DNA of 64,000 nucleotides from contig NZ_JAAEDH010000010.1 in assembly GCF_018128965.1 (NCBI RefSeq), positions 93,806 to 157,805 of the forward strand. The letters are read 5' to 3'. Below the pieces are notes generated by a model. The model was not told where the DNA came from. It made no database searches and saw nothing but the letters and a program-made list of their open reading frames with translations. Below are positions 44,868 through 53,803 of the stretch, piece by piece. Both the position numbers and the translations under genes were made by a program. This stretch comes from Plastoroseomonas arctica. Lineage in GTDB: Bacteria; Pseudomonadota; Alphaproteobacteria; Acetobacterales; Acetobacteraceae. Within the stretch, counting starts at the first letter, position 1; each line of letters starts with the position of its first letter.

Positions 44868-45374
44868 CTACTTGCCGGCCGGGCTGTAGCCCGCCGGCGG
44901 CGCATTCGCCGCGCGTGCGATCCGCACCCGATCCGTGTAGGACAGCGCCACGCGCTCGCCGACCTGTAGGCCCTGCTCGTTGGTCTGGATCACCGCCTGG
45001 TCGGGGCCGTCGTCGGAGCGGATGATGAACTCGACCGCTTGGCCGCTGGTGACGCCTTCTTCCACCACCGTCCCGGCGATGCCGCCGAGCAGCGCGCCTG
45101 CCACGCTGCCCACGGTGCGGGCGCGCCAGTCGCCGCCGATGGTGCTGCCGATCACGCCGCCACCGACAGCGCCCGCGGTGGTGCCGAGCCCGCTGCGGGT
45201 GCCCGCCACCTGCACTGGCCGCATGCCGACGATGGTGCCGTAGCGCACGTACCCCTGGCTGCCGACGGCATAGGTGCTGACCGTGCTGTTCTGGTTCGCC
45301 GGGCCGCAGGCAGCGACGCTGCCCACCAGCATCAGGGCAGCGGCAAGGCGAAGGGAAAGGCTGAGGCGCGTCAT
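44868..45374 (-). CDS. Glycine-zipper lipoprotein (17 kDa surface antigen/SlyB-like)
   Basis: A 168-residue outer-membrane lipoprotein. The signal peptide ends in the lipobox VAAC with Cys23. The middle is a glycine zipper (GLGTTAGAVGGGVIGSTIGG, AGALLGGIAGTVVEEG) typical of SlyB/17-kDa antigen proteins. A small beta domain follows (AVEFIIRSDDGPDQAVIQTN, GERVALSYTDRVRIAR). Length is normal. It probably stabilises the envelope. Confidence 0.9.
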   Translation of the reverse strand: MTRLSLSLRLAAALMLVGSVAACGPANQNSTVSTYAVGSQGYVRYGTIVGMRPVQVAGTRSGLGTTAGAVGGGVIGSTIGGDWRARTVGSVAGALLGGIAGTVVEEGVTSGQAVEFIIRSDDGPDQAVIQTNEQGLQVGERVALSYTDRVRIARAANAPPAGYSPAGK

Positions 45375-45745
45375 CTGATACTCCGGCTCGGCAGAATGAT
45401 TTCGCTATCGCGTCGATATGTATACGCCTGAGGCTCCAAAATGGAAATTCCATGGCTTCGGAATCGCGCGATCGTGCCTGCACGAGGGCTCCGCGACCAC
45501 ACCGGCCTTGGCGGGACGATCACGCCTTCATGTCGCCACGTTACAGCAAGATGCTTGACCTCTCGATGAGCCTTCCTTTACGGCTTGGCGCAGTTGCCTC
45601 GCGTAAAGCATGAAGACTGCTCACCGAGATCGAGTTTGCGCGGCATCGGGGGATGTCCGCCAGGCCCGTCACTGCCGATTGTGTGCCGATCATGATGTGG
45701 GGGGCGCGCCTGACTTGGCGCCGCCGTTGCAGGGGAGACTAGGGG
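45375..45745. other. Intergenic region between two divergent lipoprotein genes
   Basis: These 371 bp separate the divergent glycine-zipper lipoprotein and lytic transglycosylase genes, and should hold both promoters. I see no small gene, repeat or RNA structure I can name. Confidence 0.4.
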
Positions 45746-47164
45746 ATGCTGCCTTCAGCGAAGGCCTGCGCCCGTTCGGGGCGTTTCTGGCCGATGGCGG
45801 CTGTCGCGATGCTGGCGCTGCTTGGCGCCTGCGCACAGCAGGCCGGCCCCACGACCACCCGTTCGGCCTCGCGCCCTGTGGGCTACGATCCGCCGGGTCC
45901 GCCGGGCGATCCCTGGGGCCCCTATATTCGCGAGGCCTCGCGCCGCTTCGATGTGCCGGAGCGCTGGGTGCGTGAAGTGATGCGCCAGGAAAGCGGTGGC
46001 CGCTCCACCGCCACCTCATCGGCCGGCGCGATGGGCCTGATGCAGGTGATGCCGGGCACCTATGCCGAGCTGCGCCGCCGCCACGGCCTCGGCGATGATC
46101 CCTACCATCCCTATGACAGCATTATGGCCGGCACCGCCTACATCCGCGAGATGTACGACCTGTACGGCTCCCCTGCGTTCCTTGCCGCCTACAATGCCGG
46201 CCCGCGCCGGCTCGAGGACTATCTCTGGGCCAGCCGCGGCCTGCCCAACGAGACGCGCAACTACGTGGCCCGCATCGGGCCCCGCATCGAAGGTGCCTCG
46301 CCCACGCGCCGCGCGCCGCCTGAGGTCTACGCGGCCGCCGAAATCCCGACCAACATTCCGCCCGGCCCGCGCCGGATGGATTCCGCGACCATGCTGGCGC
46401 TCCGCGAGCAGCGCCAGCAGCGTGACAGCGCGCCGTCGGTCATGGTGGCGCAGCAGCAGCTGCCGCCCGGCCCGGTCATCCGCATGGAGACGGTCGATAC
46501 GCAGCCTGAGTCGAGCTACCAGGTGGCGAGCCTCGCGCCGCTGCCGCCGCCGGGCGCCGTGATCCGCATGGATCCGATCCCGGACGGCAGCACCTATGAC
46601 GCGCCGCGCGCCTCCCCGGCCCTGGCGCCGAGCTACGCGGCACCGGCGCCCGCCCCGAGCTACGCGCCACCGCCGTCCGTCAGCTATGCCGAGCCGCTGC
46701 CCCTGCCGCCCGCCGCGATCACCCCGCGCGGGTCGCGTGGGTCCGCCTTCGCCGCCAACGCAGCGCCGCTTCCCGGCCCGGCGCCGCGCGGCAGCCGGAA
46801 CCAGGCCTTCGCGGCGCTGGTGCCGCCACCGCCGCCGCCGCATGCCGCGCCGGCCACGGGTCGCAGCCTTGGCCTGATCGGTGCCGCCCAGGCGAGCAGC
46901 CTTCCGGCCGCCCCGCGCGGCGCAGGTGCGAGGCAGAACTGGGGCATCCAGGTCGGCGCCTTCGCCTCGGAGAATGTCGCACGCAGCGCGGCGTCCCAGG
47001 TGCGCGACCAGGTCGCGCAGCTCGGCAGCCGCACCGACGTCCAGCCGGTGAGCCAGGGCAGCACCCGGCTGTACCGCGCGCGCGTGACCGGTATCTCGCG
47101 CGAAGCGGCGGAACAGGCCTGCGCCCGTTCGCGCTCGCGCGATTGCACGGTGCTCTCGCCCTGA
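45746..47164 (+). CDS. Lytic transglycosylase (SLT) with C-terminal SPOR domain
   Basis: A 472-residue peptidoglycan-cleaving lipoprotein. The signal peptide has a lipobox (ALLGAC, Cys29). The SLT domain (about 65-185) has the catalytic Glu in VREVMRQESGGRS, then SAGAMGLMQVMPGTYAELRR and FLAAYNAGPRRLEDYL. A long Pro/Ala-rich linker (about 190-390) contains loose repeats of PLPPPGAVIRMDPIP and PRGSRGSAFAA type. The last 75 residues form a SPOR domain (NWGIQVGAFASENVARSAAS, STRLYRARVTGISREAAEQA), which binds denuded glycan strands at the septum. Confidence 0.92.
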   Translation: MLPSAKACARSGRFWPMAAVAMLALLGACAQQAGPTTTRSASRPVGYDPPGPPGDPWGPYIREASRRFDVPERWVREVMRQESGGRSTATSSAGAMGLMQVMPGTYAELRRRHGLGDDPYHPYDSIMAGTAYIREMYDLYGSPAFLAAYNAGPRRLEDYLWASRGLPNETRNYVARIGPRIEGASPTRRAPPEVYAAAEIPTNIPPGPRRMDSATMLALREQRQQRDSAPSVMVAQQQLPPGPVIRMETVDTQPESSYQVASLAPLPPPGAVIRMDPIPDGSTYDAPRASPALAPSYAAPAPAPSYAPPPSVSYAEPLPLPPAAITPRGSRGSAFAANAAPLPGPAPRGSRNQAFAALVPPPPPPHAAPATGRSLGLIGAAQASSLPAAPRGAGARQNWGIQVGAFASENVARSAASQVRDQVAQLGSRTDVQPVSQGSTRLYRARVTGISREAAEQACARSRSRDCTVLSP

Positions 47165-47172
47165 GCTGAAGC

Positions 47173-47197
47173 CCGGCCGCCGTTATTCGGCGGCCGG
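47173..47197. terminator. Bidirectional hairpin whose loop contains the cfa stop codon
   Basis: A perfect 10-bp stem ccggccgccg/cggcggccgg with loop ttatt sits between the convergent lytic transglycosylase and cfa genes. The loop holds the TAA of cfa. There is no long T-run, so it may be a weak or Rho-assisted terminator serving both strands. Confidence 0.6.
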
Positions 47198-48406
47198 CTC
47201 CATCGCCGGGCGCATCATGTAGTCGCGCACGATCGGCACGGCATCCACCTGCGACGACAGCAGCAGCTGGAACACCATGTTCGACCCGTTCTGGAAGCCG
47301 ACATCGACGGCCGCCAGGTACCATTCCCACATGCGGCAGAAGCGTTCGTCGTAAAGGGCCGCGGCCTGCGCCCGGTTGGCCGCGAAGCGCCGGCGCCAGT
47401 GCTGCAGGGTGTAGTGGTAGTGCAGCCGCAGCACCTCCATGTCGGCCACCCACAGCCCCATGCGCTCGGTCGCCGCGAACACCTCCGACAGGGAGGGCAC
47501 ATAGCCGCCGGGGAAGATGTATTTGCGGATGAACGGCCCGGTCGTCCCCGGCGGCCGCATCCGGCCGATGCAATGCACCATGGCGAAACCGTCATCGGTG
47601 AGCAGCGAGCGGATCTTGCCGAAATACGCGTCGAAATTGCCGATGCCGACATGCTCCATCATACCCACCGACACCACCCGGTCGAAGCGGCCTTCCAGCA
47701 CGCGGTAGTCGAGCTCGCGAAACTCCACCAGTCCGGCGACACCCGCCTCCTCGGCGCGGTCGCGCGCGACGCGGATCTGCTCGGGCGAGACGTTGATTGC
47801 CACCACCCGCGCGCCCGTGGTCTTCGCGATGTGGATCGCCATCGAGCCCCAGCCCGAGCCGACCTCGGCCACCACCATCCCCGGCTTCGCCGCGAGCTTG
47901 GCGGTGATGCGCGCGAGCTTTGCCTCCTGCGCCTGCTCCAGCGTGTCGGTCTCGGGGTGTTCGAAGAAGGCACAGGAGTAGTTCAGCCCGGCATCGAGGA
48001 ACAACCGGTACAGCTCGGTCTTGAGGTCGTAGTGGTGCCGCGCATTCTCGGCCGCTTTGCCCAGCGGGTTAGCCTGGTGCCAGCGCTTGAGCCCGCGCCA
48101 GGCGCTGCGCAGCAGCTGCTGCGACGGCGCCGAGGCCAGACCGGAGCGGTTGTAGGAGAACAGCGTCATGAAGTCGCCGACGTCGGACCCGTCCTCGAAG
48201 GTCAGCGTGCCGTCCATATAGGCTTCGCCGGCGTGCAGCTCTGGGTTCAGCGCGATCCTGTTGTAGAGCTTCGGGTCGGAGATCCGCAGCGTCACCACCG
48301 GCCCCGGGCCCTGGCCGCCGAATACGTGCGTCGTGCCCTCGGCGTCGATGAGGCGCATCTGGCCGTTGCGGATGAAGCGCGTGAGCAGGTTGGACAGCAG
48401 GCGCAT
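47183..48406 (-). CDS. cfa: Cyclopropane-fatty-acyl-phospholipid synthase
   Basis: A 407-residue SAM-dependent enzyme that adds a methylene bridge to unsaturated acyl chains of membrane lipids. Landmarks: LYNRIALNPELHAGEAYMDG, HHYDLKTELYRLFLDAGLNY, SCAFFEHPETDTLEQAQEAK, SAM motif VVAEVGSGWGSMAIH, SVGMMEHVGIGNFDAYF and KYIFPGGYVPSLSEV. The start at ATG 48406 (MRLLSNLLTRFI) matches the family; an in-frame upstream ATG at 48499 is less likely. Length is normal. Confidence 0.93.
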   Translation of the reverse strand: MRLLSNLLTRFIRNGQMRLIDAEGTTHVFGGQGPGPVVTLRISDPKLYNRIALNPELHAGEAYMDGTLTFEDGSDVGDFMTLFSYNRSGLASAPSQQLLRSAWRGLKRWHQANPLGKAAENARHHYDLKTELYRLFLDAGLNYSCAFFEHPETDTLEQAQEAKLARITAKLAAKPGMVVAEVGSGWGSMAIHIAKTTGARVVAINVSPEQIRVARDRAEEAGVAGLVEFRELDYRVLEGRFDRVVSVGMMEHVGIGNFDAYFGKIRSLLTDDGFAMVHCIGRMRPPGTTGPFIRKYIFPGGYVPSLSEVFAATERMGLWVADMEVLRLHYHYTLQHWRRRFAANRAQAAALYDERFCRMWEWYLAAVDVGFQNGSNMVFQLLLSSQVDAVPIVRDYMMRPAMEPAAE

Positions 48407-48525
48407 GCGCGGCTCCGAGGATTGGTTCTCCGTCTCTAGCCTAGCCGTGTCGTCGCTCCAACCACACGCTGGCGGCGGCGGCGCAAGGCGCCCTAGCATC
48501 GCCGGCGGACATGAGGGAGGCGGCG

Positions 48526-48924
48526 ATGCGTGGCATCACACTGGCGATCCTGGCAATGCTCGGCTGCCTCGGCACCGACGCCCGCGCCCAGCCCGAGGCA
48601 CGGCCCGAACTCCTGTTGCGCGATACGATCAGGGGCATGCCGCGCGGCGAGCGCCAGGAGATCCAGGTGCTCACCGCCACCATCGCGCCCGGCCAGGCGA
48701 CGGTCTTCCACACCCACGCCTTCCCGGTGATCGTCCACGTCCTCGAAGGCACGTTTACTCTGGAGCTGGAGGGCCTGCCCACGGCGGTGGTAAGCGCCGG
48801 GCAGGCGCTGGTCGAACCACCCAACGTGCGCATGACCGGCTACAACCGCGGCGCGGGCCCGCTGCGGGTGCTGATCGTCTACGTTGCCGATCCGGGAACG
48901 CCCTTCCTGCATCCGGTGCACTGA
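48526..48924 (+). CDS. Secreted cupin-domain protein
   Basis: A 132-residue exported single-domain cupin. ATG 48526 with GGGAGG six bases upstream gives a signal peptide (MRGITLAILAMLGCLGTDARA). The cupin motif 1 has metal ligands in GQATVFHTHAFPVIVHVLEG, and motif 2 appears as EPPNVRMTGYNRGAGPLRVL with an Asn in place of the usual His. The metal site may thus be incomplete. Function unknown; divergent from cfa. Confidence 0.85.
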   Translation: MRGITLAILAMLGCLGTDARAQPEARPELLLRDTIRGMPRGERQEIQVLTATIAPGQATVFHTHAFPVIVHVLEGTFTLELEGLPTAVVSAGQALVEPPNVRMTGYNRGAGPLRVLIVYVADPGTPFLHPVH

Positions 48925-49005
48925 ACCCACTGCCTTGGTTGACCGGCGCGGAGCCCTGCCGCAGGCTCGCGCCCAAGAAAATGCCCACAGGGAAACGCGC
49001 CCACC

Positions 49006-51105
49006 ATGAATTTCTCGGCCCTCGACCCGATGCTCCGGCCGGCATCCGTCGCCGTCATCGGCGCGTCGGATGACGCGACGCGCATCGGCGGCCGCCCGAT
49101 CGCTTACATGCTGCAGCAGGGATTCTCGGGTGCGATCTGGCCGGTGAACCCGAAGCGGGACACGGTGCAGGGGCTGAAGGCCTACGCATCCCCCGCGGCG
49201 CTGCCCGGCGCGCCCGACGTCGCGATCATCGCGGTGCCCGGTGATTCCGCGCGCGAGGCGATCGACGCGTTGGGCGAGAAGGGTTGCCGCGCCGCGATCG
49301 TCTTCACCGCCGGTTTTGCGGAAGTGGGCGAGGAAGGGGTCGCTGCCCAGGCCGTGCTGGTGCAGACCGCGGCTCGCCACGGCATGCGCCTGATCGGCCC
49401 CAACTGCCTCGGCCTGTTCAACCAGGCGGTCGGCTTCTACCCGATGTTCTCGACCAGTTTCGAGCAGGGGTGGCCGCACCCCGGCGTGATCGGCATCGCC
49501 AGCCAGTCCGGCGCCTACGGCACCCATATGTTCGCGCTGGCGAGGGCCCGCGGCCTAGGCACGCCCGTCTGCATCACCACCGGCAACGAGGCCGATGTCT
49601 CGCTCGGCGAGGTGATCGGCTGGATGGCCCAGGCGCCCGAGGTGCAGGTGATCTGCGCCTATGCCGAGGGGATCCGGGAAAGCACGCGCTTCATCGCGGC
49701 ACTGACCCTCGCGCGGCAGAACCGCAAGCCGATCGTGCTGATGAAGGTCGGCCGATCCGCGCTGGGCACCGCGGCGGCGCAGAGCCACACCGCCTCCATC
49801 GCCGGCGACGACGCCGTGACACAGGCGGTGCTCGACGAATTCGGCGTCGTCCGCGCGCGCACCACGGAGGAGATGCTGGATATCGCCTACGCGGCGACGA
49901 AGCGCATCTACCCCGCCGGGAACACCCTCGGCGTGCTCACCGTCTCGGGCGGTGCCGGCGTGCTGATCTCCGACGCCGCCGAGCAGATCGGCTTCCCCAT
50001 GCCGGAGATGCCGCCCGAGGCGCAGGTCCGGCTGAAATCCCTGGTCAGCTTCTGCGCCCCGCGCAACCCGGTCGATTGCACTGCGCAGGCGGTGAACGAC
50101 ATGCAGCTGGTTGGCAAGTTCGCGACCGAGACCGCGGTGGCGGGGGGCTATTCCTCGATCCTGAGTTTCTTCACCCAGGTTGGCGGCAGTACCACCATGG
50201 CCGACAAGCTGCGCGCCGAGCTGAACGCGGTGCGCGCGCGCCACCCCGACCGGCTCTGGGCGCTGTCCATCATCGCTTCGCCCGAGCGGGTCGCCGGATA
50301 CGAGGAGGATGGATTCCTGGTCTTCGAGGACCCGACCCGCGCGGTCGTGGCTCTGCACGCCATGGGCCGCTACGGCGACAGTTTTGCCAGAGCCGCCGAG
50401 GCCGAGGGCGAGATCATCGTCCGCCACGTCACCCTGCCGGACACCACGCCCGACGAGGCCGAGGCCAAGCGCATCCTCGCCGATGCCGGCATCCGCGCGG
50501 TCCCCGAAGCCGCCTGCGCCAACGTCGAGGCCGCCCTCGCCGCCGCCACGCGCATTGGCTACCCGGTGGTGGCGAAAATCCTCTCGCCCGACATCGTGCA
50601 CAAGAGTGAAATCGGCGGCGTGTTGCTCGACATCGCCGACGATGCCGCGCTGCGCGACGCCTTCGCCACCCTGATGCAGCGCGGCGCCGAACGCGCGCCC
50701 GGCGCGCGCCTCGACGGCGTGCTGATCGCGCGCCAGATCAAGGGTGCGACCGAGATCGCCTTCGGCATCCTGCAGGACCCGGTCTTCGGCCCCATCGCCA
50801 TGGTCGGCTTGGGCGGCGTCTTCATCGAGGTGCTCAAGGACGTGGCGTTCCGCCGCTGCCCCTTCGATGCCGAGGAAGCCACGCGCATGATCCGCTCGCT
50901 CCGCGGCTTCCCGCTGCTGGATGGCGCCCGCGGCCGCCCCAAGGGCGATGTGAAGGCCCTCGCCTCGGCACTCGCCAACCTCTCGGTTTTCGCCGCCGGC
51001 GCGGGACCACGGCTGCGCGGCGTGGATGTGAACCCCGTGCTGGTGCTGCCGGACGGGCAGGGCGTCTACGCCGCCGATGCGGTGATCGAAGTGGAACGCG
51101 CCTGA
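49006..51105 (+). CDS. Acyl-CoA synthetase, ADP-forming (acetate-CoA ligase family)
   Basis: A 699-residue fused ADP-forming acyl-CoA synthetase. Domains in order: CoA-binding Rossmann (about 1-125, SVAVIGASDDATRIGGRPIA), succinyl-CoA ligase-like (about 145-450; IGPNCLGLFNQAVGF, GIASQSGAYGTHMFALARA, and the phospho-His loop AAAQSHTASIAGDDAV), and C-terminal ATP-grasp (about 475-699; ATRIGYPVVAKILSPDIVHK, GGVFIEVLKDVAFRRCPFD). It activates a carboxylic acid at the head of the acyl-CoA catabolic cluster. Its TGA overlaps the ATG of the MaoC gene. Confidence 0.92.
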   Translation: MNFSALDPMLRPASVAVIGASDDATRIGGRPIAYMLQQGFSGAIWPVNPKRDTVQGLKAYASPAALPGAPDVAIIAVPGDSAREAIDALGEKGCRAAIVFTAGFAEVGEEGVAAQAVLVQTAARHGMRLIGPNCLGLFNQAVGFYPMFSTSFEQGWPHPGVIGIASQSGAYGTHMFALARARGLGTPVCITTGNEADVSLGEVIGWMAQAPEVQVICAYAEGIRESTRFIAALTLARQNRKPIVLMKVGRSALGTAAAQSHTASIAGDDAVTQAVLDEFGVVRARTTEEMLDIAYAATKRIYPAGNTLGVLTVSGGAGVLISDAAEQIGFPMPEMPPEAQVRLKSLVSFCAPRNPVDCTAQAVNDMQLVGKFATETAVAGGYSSILSFFTQVGGSTTMADKLRAELNAVRARHPDRLWALSIIASPERVAGYEEDGFLVFEDPTRAVVALHAMGRYGDSFARAAEAEGEIIVRHVTLPDTTPDEAEAKRILADAGIRAVPEAACANVEAALAAATRIGYPVVAKILSPDIVHKSEIGGVLLDIADDAALRDAFATLMQRGAERAPGARLDGVLIARQIKGATEIAFGILQDPVFGPIAMVGLGGVFIEVLKDVAFRRCPFDAEEATRMIRSLRGFPLLDGARGRPKGDVKALASALANLSVFAAGAGPRLRGVDVNPVLVLPDGQGVYAADAVIEVERA

Positions 51106-51959
51106 TGACCATTGACCATCAAACTCTGCTGAACTTCCCCATCCCCACCATCCGCCAGACGCTGCGCTGGCAAGATACGGCGCTGTACAATTTCTCCATC
51201 GGCCTGGGCCAGGACCCGATGGACAAGGCTCAGCTCGATTTTCTCTACGAACCGCGCCTGAAGGCGATGCCCTCGATGGCCGTCGTCCTTGGCTACCCCG
51301 GCTTCTGGATCCGCGATCCGGGGACGGGCGTCGATTGGGTGAAGGTGGTCCATGGCGAGCAATCGCTGATCCTCCACCAGCCGCTGCCAGTCGAGGGCGA
51401 GCTCACCGGCGTCTCCCGCGTCACCGGCGTGGTCGATCGAGGGCCCGGCAAGGGCGCGATGGTCTATTCCTCGCGCGAGGTGCGCGATGCCGCCGGCACT
51501 CTGCTGGCGACGTTGGAGATGACCACCTTCGCCCGCGGCGATGGCGGCTTCGGCGGCCCCTCTGGCCCCATCAAACCACCGCACCCCGAACCCGAGGGCG
51601 CCCCCGACCTCACCCTCGACCTGCCGACCCGCCCCGAAGCCGCGCTCGTCTACCGCCTCAACGGCGACCACAACCCGCTGCACATCGACCCCGACATCGC
51701 CCGCGCCGCCGGCTTCGAACGCCCCATCCTGCACGGCCTGTGCACCTTCGGCGTAGTCTGCCACGCGCTGATGCGCACGCTGTGCGACTACGAACCCGCT
51801 CGCTTCGGCCGCATGGACCTCCGCTTCTCCTCGCCCGTGTATCCCGGCGAGACCATCCGCACGGAGATTTGGAAGCAGCCCGGCGGCGCCGCCTTCCGCG
51901 CCCGCGTCGTCGAGCGCGACAAGATCGTCGTCAGCAACGGACGCTTCCTGCATGCCTGA
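51105..51959 (+). CDS. MaoC-family (hydratase 2 type) dehydratase
   Basis: A 284-residue double hot-dog enoyl-CoA hydratase. The N-terminal non-catalytic hot dog covers about 1-140. The C-terminal one carries the active-site text YRLNGDHNPLHIDPDIARAA and FERPILHGLCTFG, with the Asp and His pair of hydratase 2. Length matches two-domain eukaryotic-type MaoC proteins. It hydrates a trans-2-enoyl-CoA in the cluster's beta-oxidation-like route. Its stop overlaps the next gene by 8 bp. Confidence 0.92.
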   Translation: MTIDHQTLLNFPIPTIRQTLRWQDTALYNFSIGLGQDPMDKAQLDFLYEPRLKAMPSMAVVLGYPGFWIRDPGTGVDWVKVVHGEQSLILHQPLPVEGELTGVSRVTGVVDRGPGKGAMVYSSREVRDAAGTLLATLEMTTFARGDGGFGGPSGPIKPPHPEPEGAPDLTLDLPTRPEAALVYRLNGDHNPLHIDPDIARAAGFERPILHGLCTFGVVCHALMRTLCDYEPARFGRMDLRFSSPVYPGETIRTEIWKQPGGAAFRARVVERDKIVVSNGRFLHA

Positions 51960-52788
51960 GCCCAGCCCCTACGAAGTCTTCCGCGCGCTGCACGAAGCGC
52001 CAGGCATCTTCGTCATGCCCAATGCCTGGGACGGCGCCTCCGCGCTCATCCTCGCGCGCGCCGGCTTCCCCGCACTCGCCTCGACCTCGCTCGCCATCGC
52101 CTTCGCTGCCGGTGTGGAGGATTGCGCGGCCGCCCTGGGGCGCGACGAATCGATCGCCAACGCCGCCCTGATCGCCCGCCTCTCCCGCCTGCCGGTCAAT
52201 GGCGACCTCGAGGACGGCTTCGGCCGCCGCGCCGAGGATTGCGTCGCCACCGTCGAAGCCGCCATCGCCGCGGGCCTCGCCGGCCTGGGCATCGAGGACA
52301 CCACCGCCGACCCCACCGACCCCATCCACCCCTTCGACACCGCCGTCGCCCGCATCCGCGCCGCCGCCACCGCCGCCCGCGGCCGCATCCTGCTGACCGC
52401 GCGGGCCGATAATTTTCTCAAGGGCCGCCCCGACCTCGACGACACCATCCGCCGCCTGGTCGCCTTCGCCGAGGCGGGCGCCGATGTCCTCTACGCCCCC
52501 GGCCTGCCCGACATGGACGCCATCACCGCGGTGGTCCGCGCCGTCGCCCCGAAACCCGTCACCATCGTCGTCGGCCCCCGCTCCGGCGCCGTCCCCCTTG
52601 CCACGCTGGCCGCCGCCGGCGTCAAGCGCGTGAGCCTCGGCGGCATGCTCTACCGCCACGCCATGGGCGCGCTGGCGCAGGCCGCACACCACCTCAAGGC
52701 CGGCGACATCCCCGCCATCACCGGCGCATTGCCATCCGCTGAAATCGCCGGAATGATCAGCGCCGCGCGCGCAGGAAACACACAATGA
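51952..52788 (+). CDS. Isocitrate lyase/PEP mutase superfamily protein
   Basis: A 278-residue TIM-barrel lyase of the ICL/PEPM superfamily. Landmarks: PGIFVMPNAWDGASALILAR, LPVNGDLEDGFGRRAEDC with Mg-binding acids, GLGIEDTTADPTDPIHPF, ILLTARADNFLKGRPDLDDT and KRVSLGGMLYRHAMGAL. The substrate is probably a 2-hydroxy or 2-methyl-branched carboxylate. It overlaps the CoA-transferase A gene (ATGA). Codons are strongly C-ending, like the next gene. Confidence 0.9.
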   Translation: MPEPSPYEVFRALHEAPGIFVMPNAWDGASALILARAGFPALASTSLAIAFAAGVEDCAAALGRDESIANAALIARLSRLPVNGDLEDGFGRRAEDCVATVEAAIAAGLAGLGIEDTTADPTDPIHPFDTAVARIRAAATAARGRILLTARADNFLKGRPDLDDTIRRLVAFAEAGADVLYAPGLPDMDAITAVVRAVAPKPVTIVVGPRSGAVPLATLAAAGVKRVSLGGMLYRHAMGALAQAAHHLKAGDIPAITGALPSAEIAGMISAARAGNTQ

Positions 52789-53465
52789 TCAACAAGATCG
52801 TGCAGACGATGGCCGCCGCCCTCGACGGCATCCAGGACGGCGCCACCATCCTCATCGGCGGCTTCGGCAGCGTCGGGCAGCCCGACGACCTCATCGAAGG
52901 CCTCATCGAAGCCGGCCCCATGAACCTGGTCTGCGTCGCCAACAACGCCGGCGTCGGCCACACCGGCCTCGCCCGCCTCATCGAACTCAACCGAGTCCGC
53001 AAAATCATCTGCTCCTTCCCCCGCTCCTCCGACCCCGTCGCCTTCGAAACCGCCTACCGCGAAGGCCGTATCGAACTCGAAATCGTGCCCCAAGGCACCA
53101 TGGCCGAACGCATGCGCGCCGCCGGCGCCGGCGTGCCCGCCTTCTTCACCGCAACCTCCGTCGGCACCCCACTCGCCAACGGAAAAGAACACCGCGAAAT
53201 CAACGGCCGCACCTACGTCCTCGAATACGCACTCCCCGCCGACATCGCGCTGGTCGAAAGCTGGGAAGCCGACCGCTGGGGCAACCTCACCTACCGAGCC
53301 TCGGGCGGAAACTTCAACCACGTCATGGCCACCGCCGCGAAACTCACCATCGCCCAGGCCAGCCACCTCCGAGACCTCGGCACCATTAAACCCGAACACG
53401 TCCACACGCCCGGCATCTACGTCCAACGCGTGATCCACGTGGACCGCGGACCCGCCTGGGCATGA
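52785..53465 (+). CDS. 3-oxoacid CoA-transferase subunit A
   Basis: A 226-residue alpha subunit of a family I CoA-transferase (PcaI/ScoA type). Landmarks: DGATILIGGFGSVGQPDDLI with the CoA-binding glycines, LVCVANNAGVGHTGLARLIE, ICSFPRSSDP, and ADRWGNLTYRASGGNFNHVM. It moves CoA from succinyl-CoA or acetyl-CoA to an oxoacid. The beta subunit gene normally overlaps it or follows closely; here a 292-bp palindromic element intervenes. Codon choice (C-ending) differs sharply from the beta subunit. Confidence 0.93.
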   Translation: MINKIVQTMAAALDGIQDGATILIGGFGSVGQPDDLIEGLIEAGPMNLVCVANNAGVGHTGLARLIELNRVRKIICSFPRSSDPVAFETAYREGRIELEIVPQGTMAERMRAAGAGVPAFFTATSVGTPLANGKEHREINGRTYVLEYALPADIALVESWEADRWGNLTYRASGGNFNHVMATAAKLTIAQASHLRDLGTIKPEHVHTPGIYVQRVIHVDRGPAWA

Positions 53466-53478
53466 GCGAGGGACGCCC

Positions 53479-53770
53479 GGGGGCGCTGCCCCCGTACCCC
53501 CGCCGGGGGATCGCGCCGATCCCCGGACCCCGGCATGCGTTGGTCCTGGGATTGGCGAGGGCGGGTTTGGCGGTTGGCCTGCATGAACCCGTTGCGGAGA
53601 GAGGGCGGCCGGAGGTCGTTCATCTCAAGCACGCGCGCCCCGGCCGCCCTCTCTCCGCGACGGGTCCGCGAAGCGAAACAACCCAAGACCCCCTCACCCA
53701 ATTCAAGAACCAACGCATGGAGGTCCAGGATCGACACGATCCTGGCGGGGTCCAGGGGCAGCGCCCCTGG
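53479..53770. repeat. Composite palindromic element, copy 1
   Basis: Nested inverted repeat. Hairpin A gggggc/gccccc (53479-53493); hairpin B ccgggggatcg/cgatccccgg (53503-53526); central stem with 26-bp arms 53587-53612 and 53640-53665 (one mismatch; core gcggagagagggcggccgg), loop 27 nt; hairpin B' ccaggatcg/cgatcctgg (53725-53745); hairpin A' ccaggggc/gcccctgg (53752-53770). Flanking phrases such as gacc..ggcatg.gttggtcctgg recur in copy 2 in opposite orientation. It sits between CoA-transferase subunits A and B. Confidence 0.85.
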
Positions 53771-53803
53771 CCTTCACTCCCTCACAGCCAAGGAGAGTCC
53801 ACG

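Noticed and set aside
46580..46860. Tandem repeats in the lytic transglycosylase as a CRISPR or VNTR
   Set aside because: They are loose Pro/Ala-rich protein linker repeats, not exact DNA repeats with spacers. No CRISPR array or cas gene was seen in the window.
49284..50609. 441-codon plus-strand frame inside the acyl-CoA synthetase
   Set aside because: Out-of-frame Arg/Gly-rich shadow; the synthetase frame has all the domain motifs.
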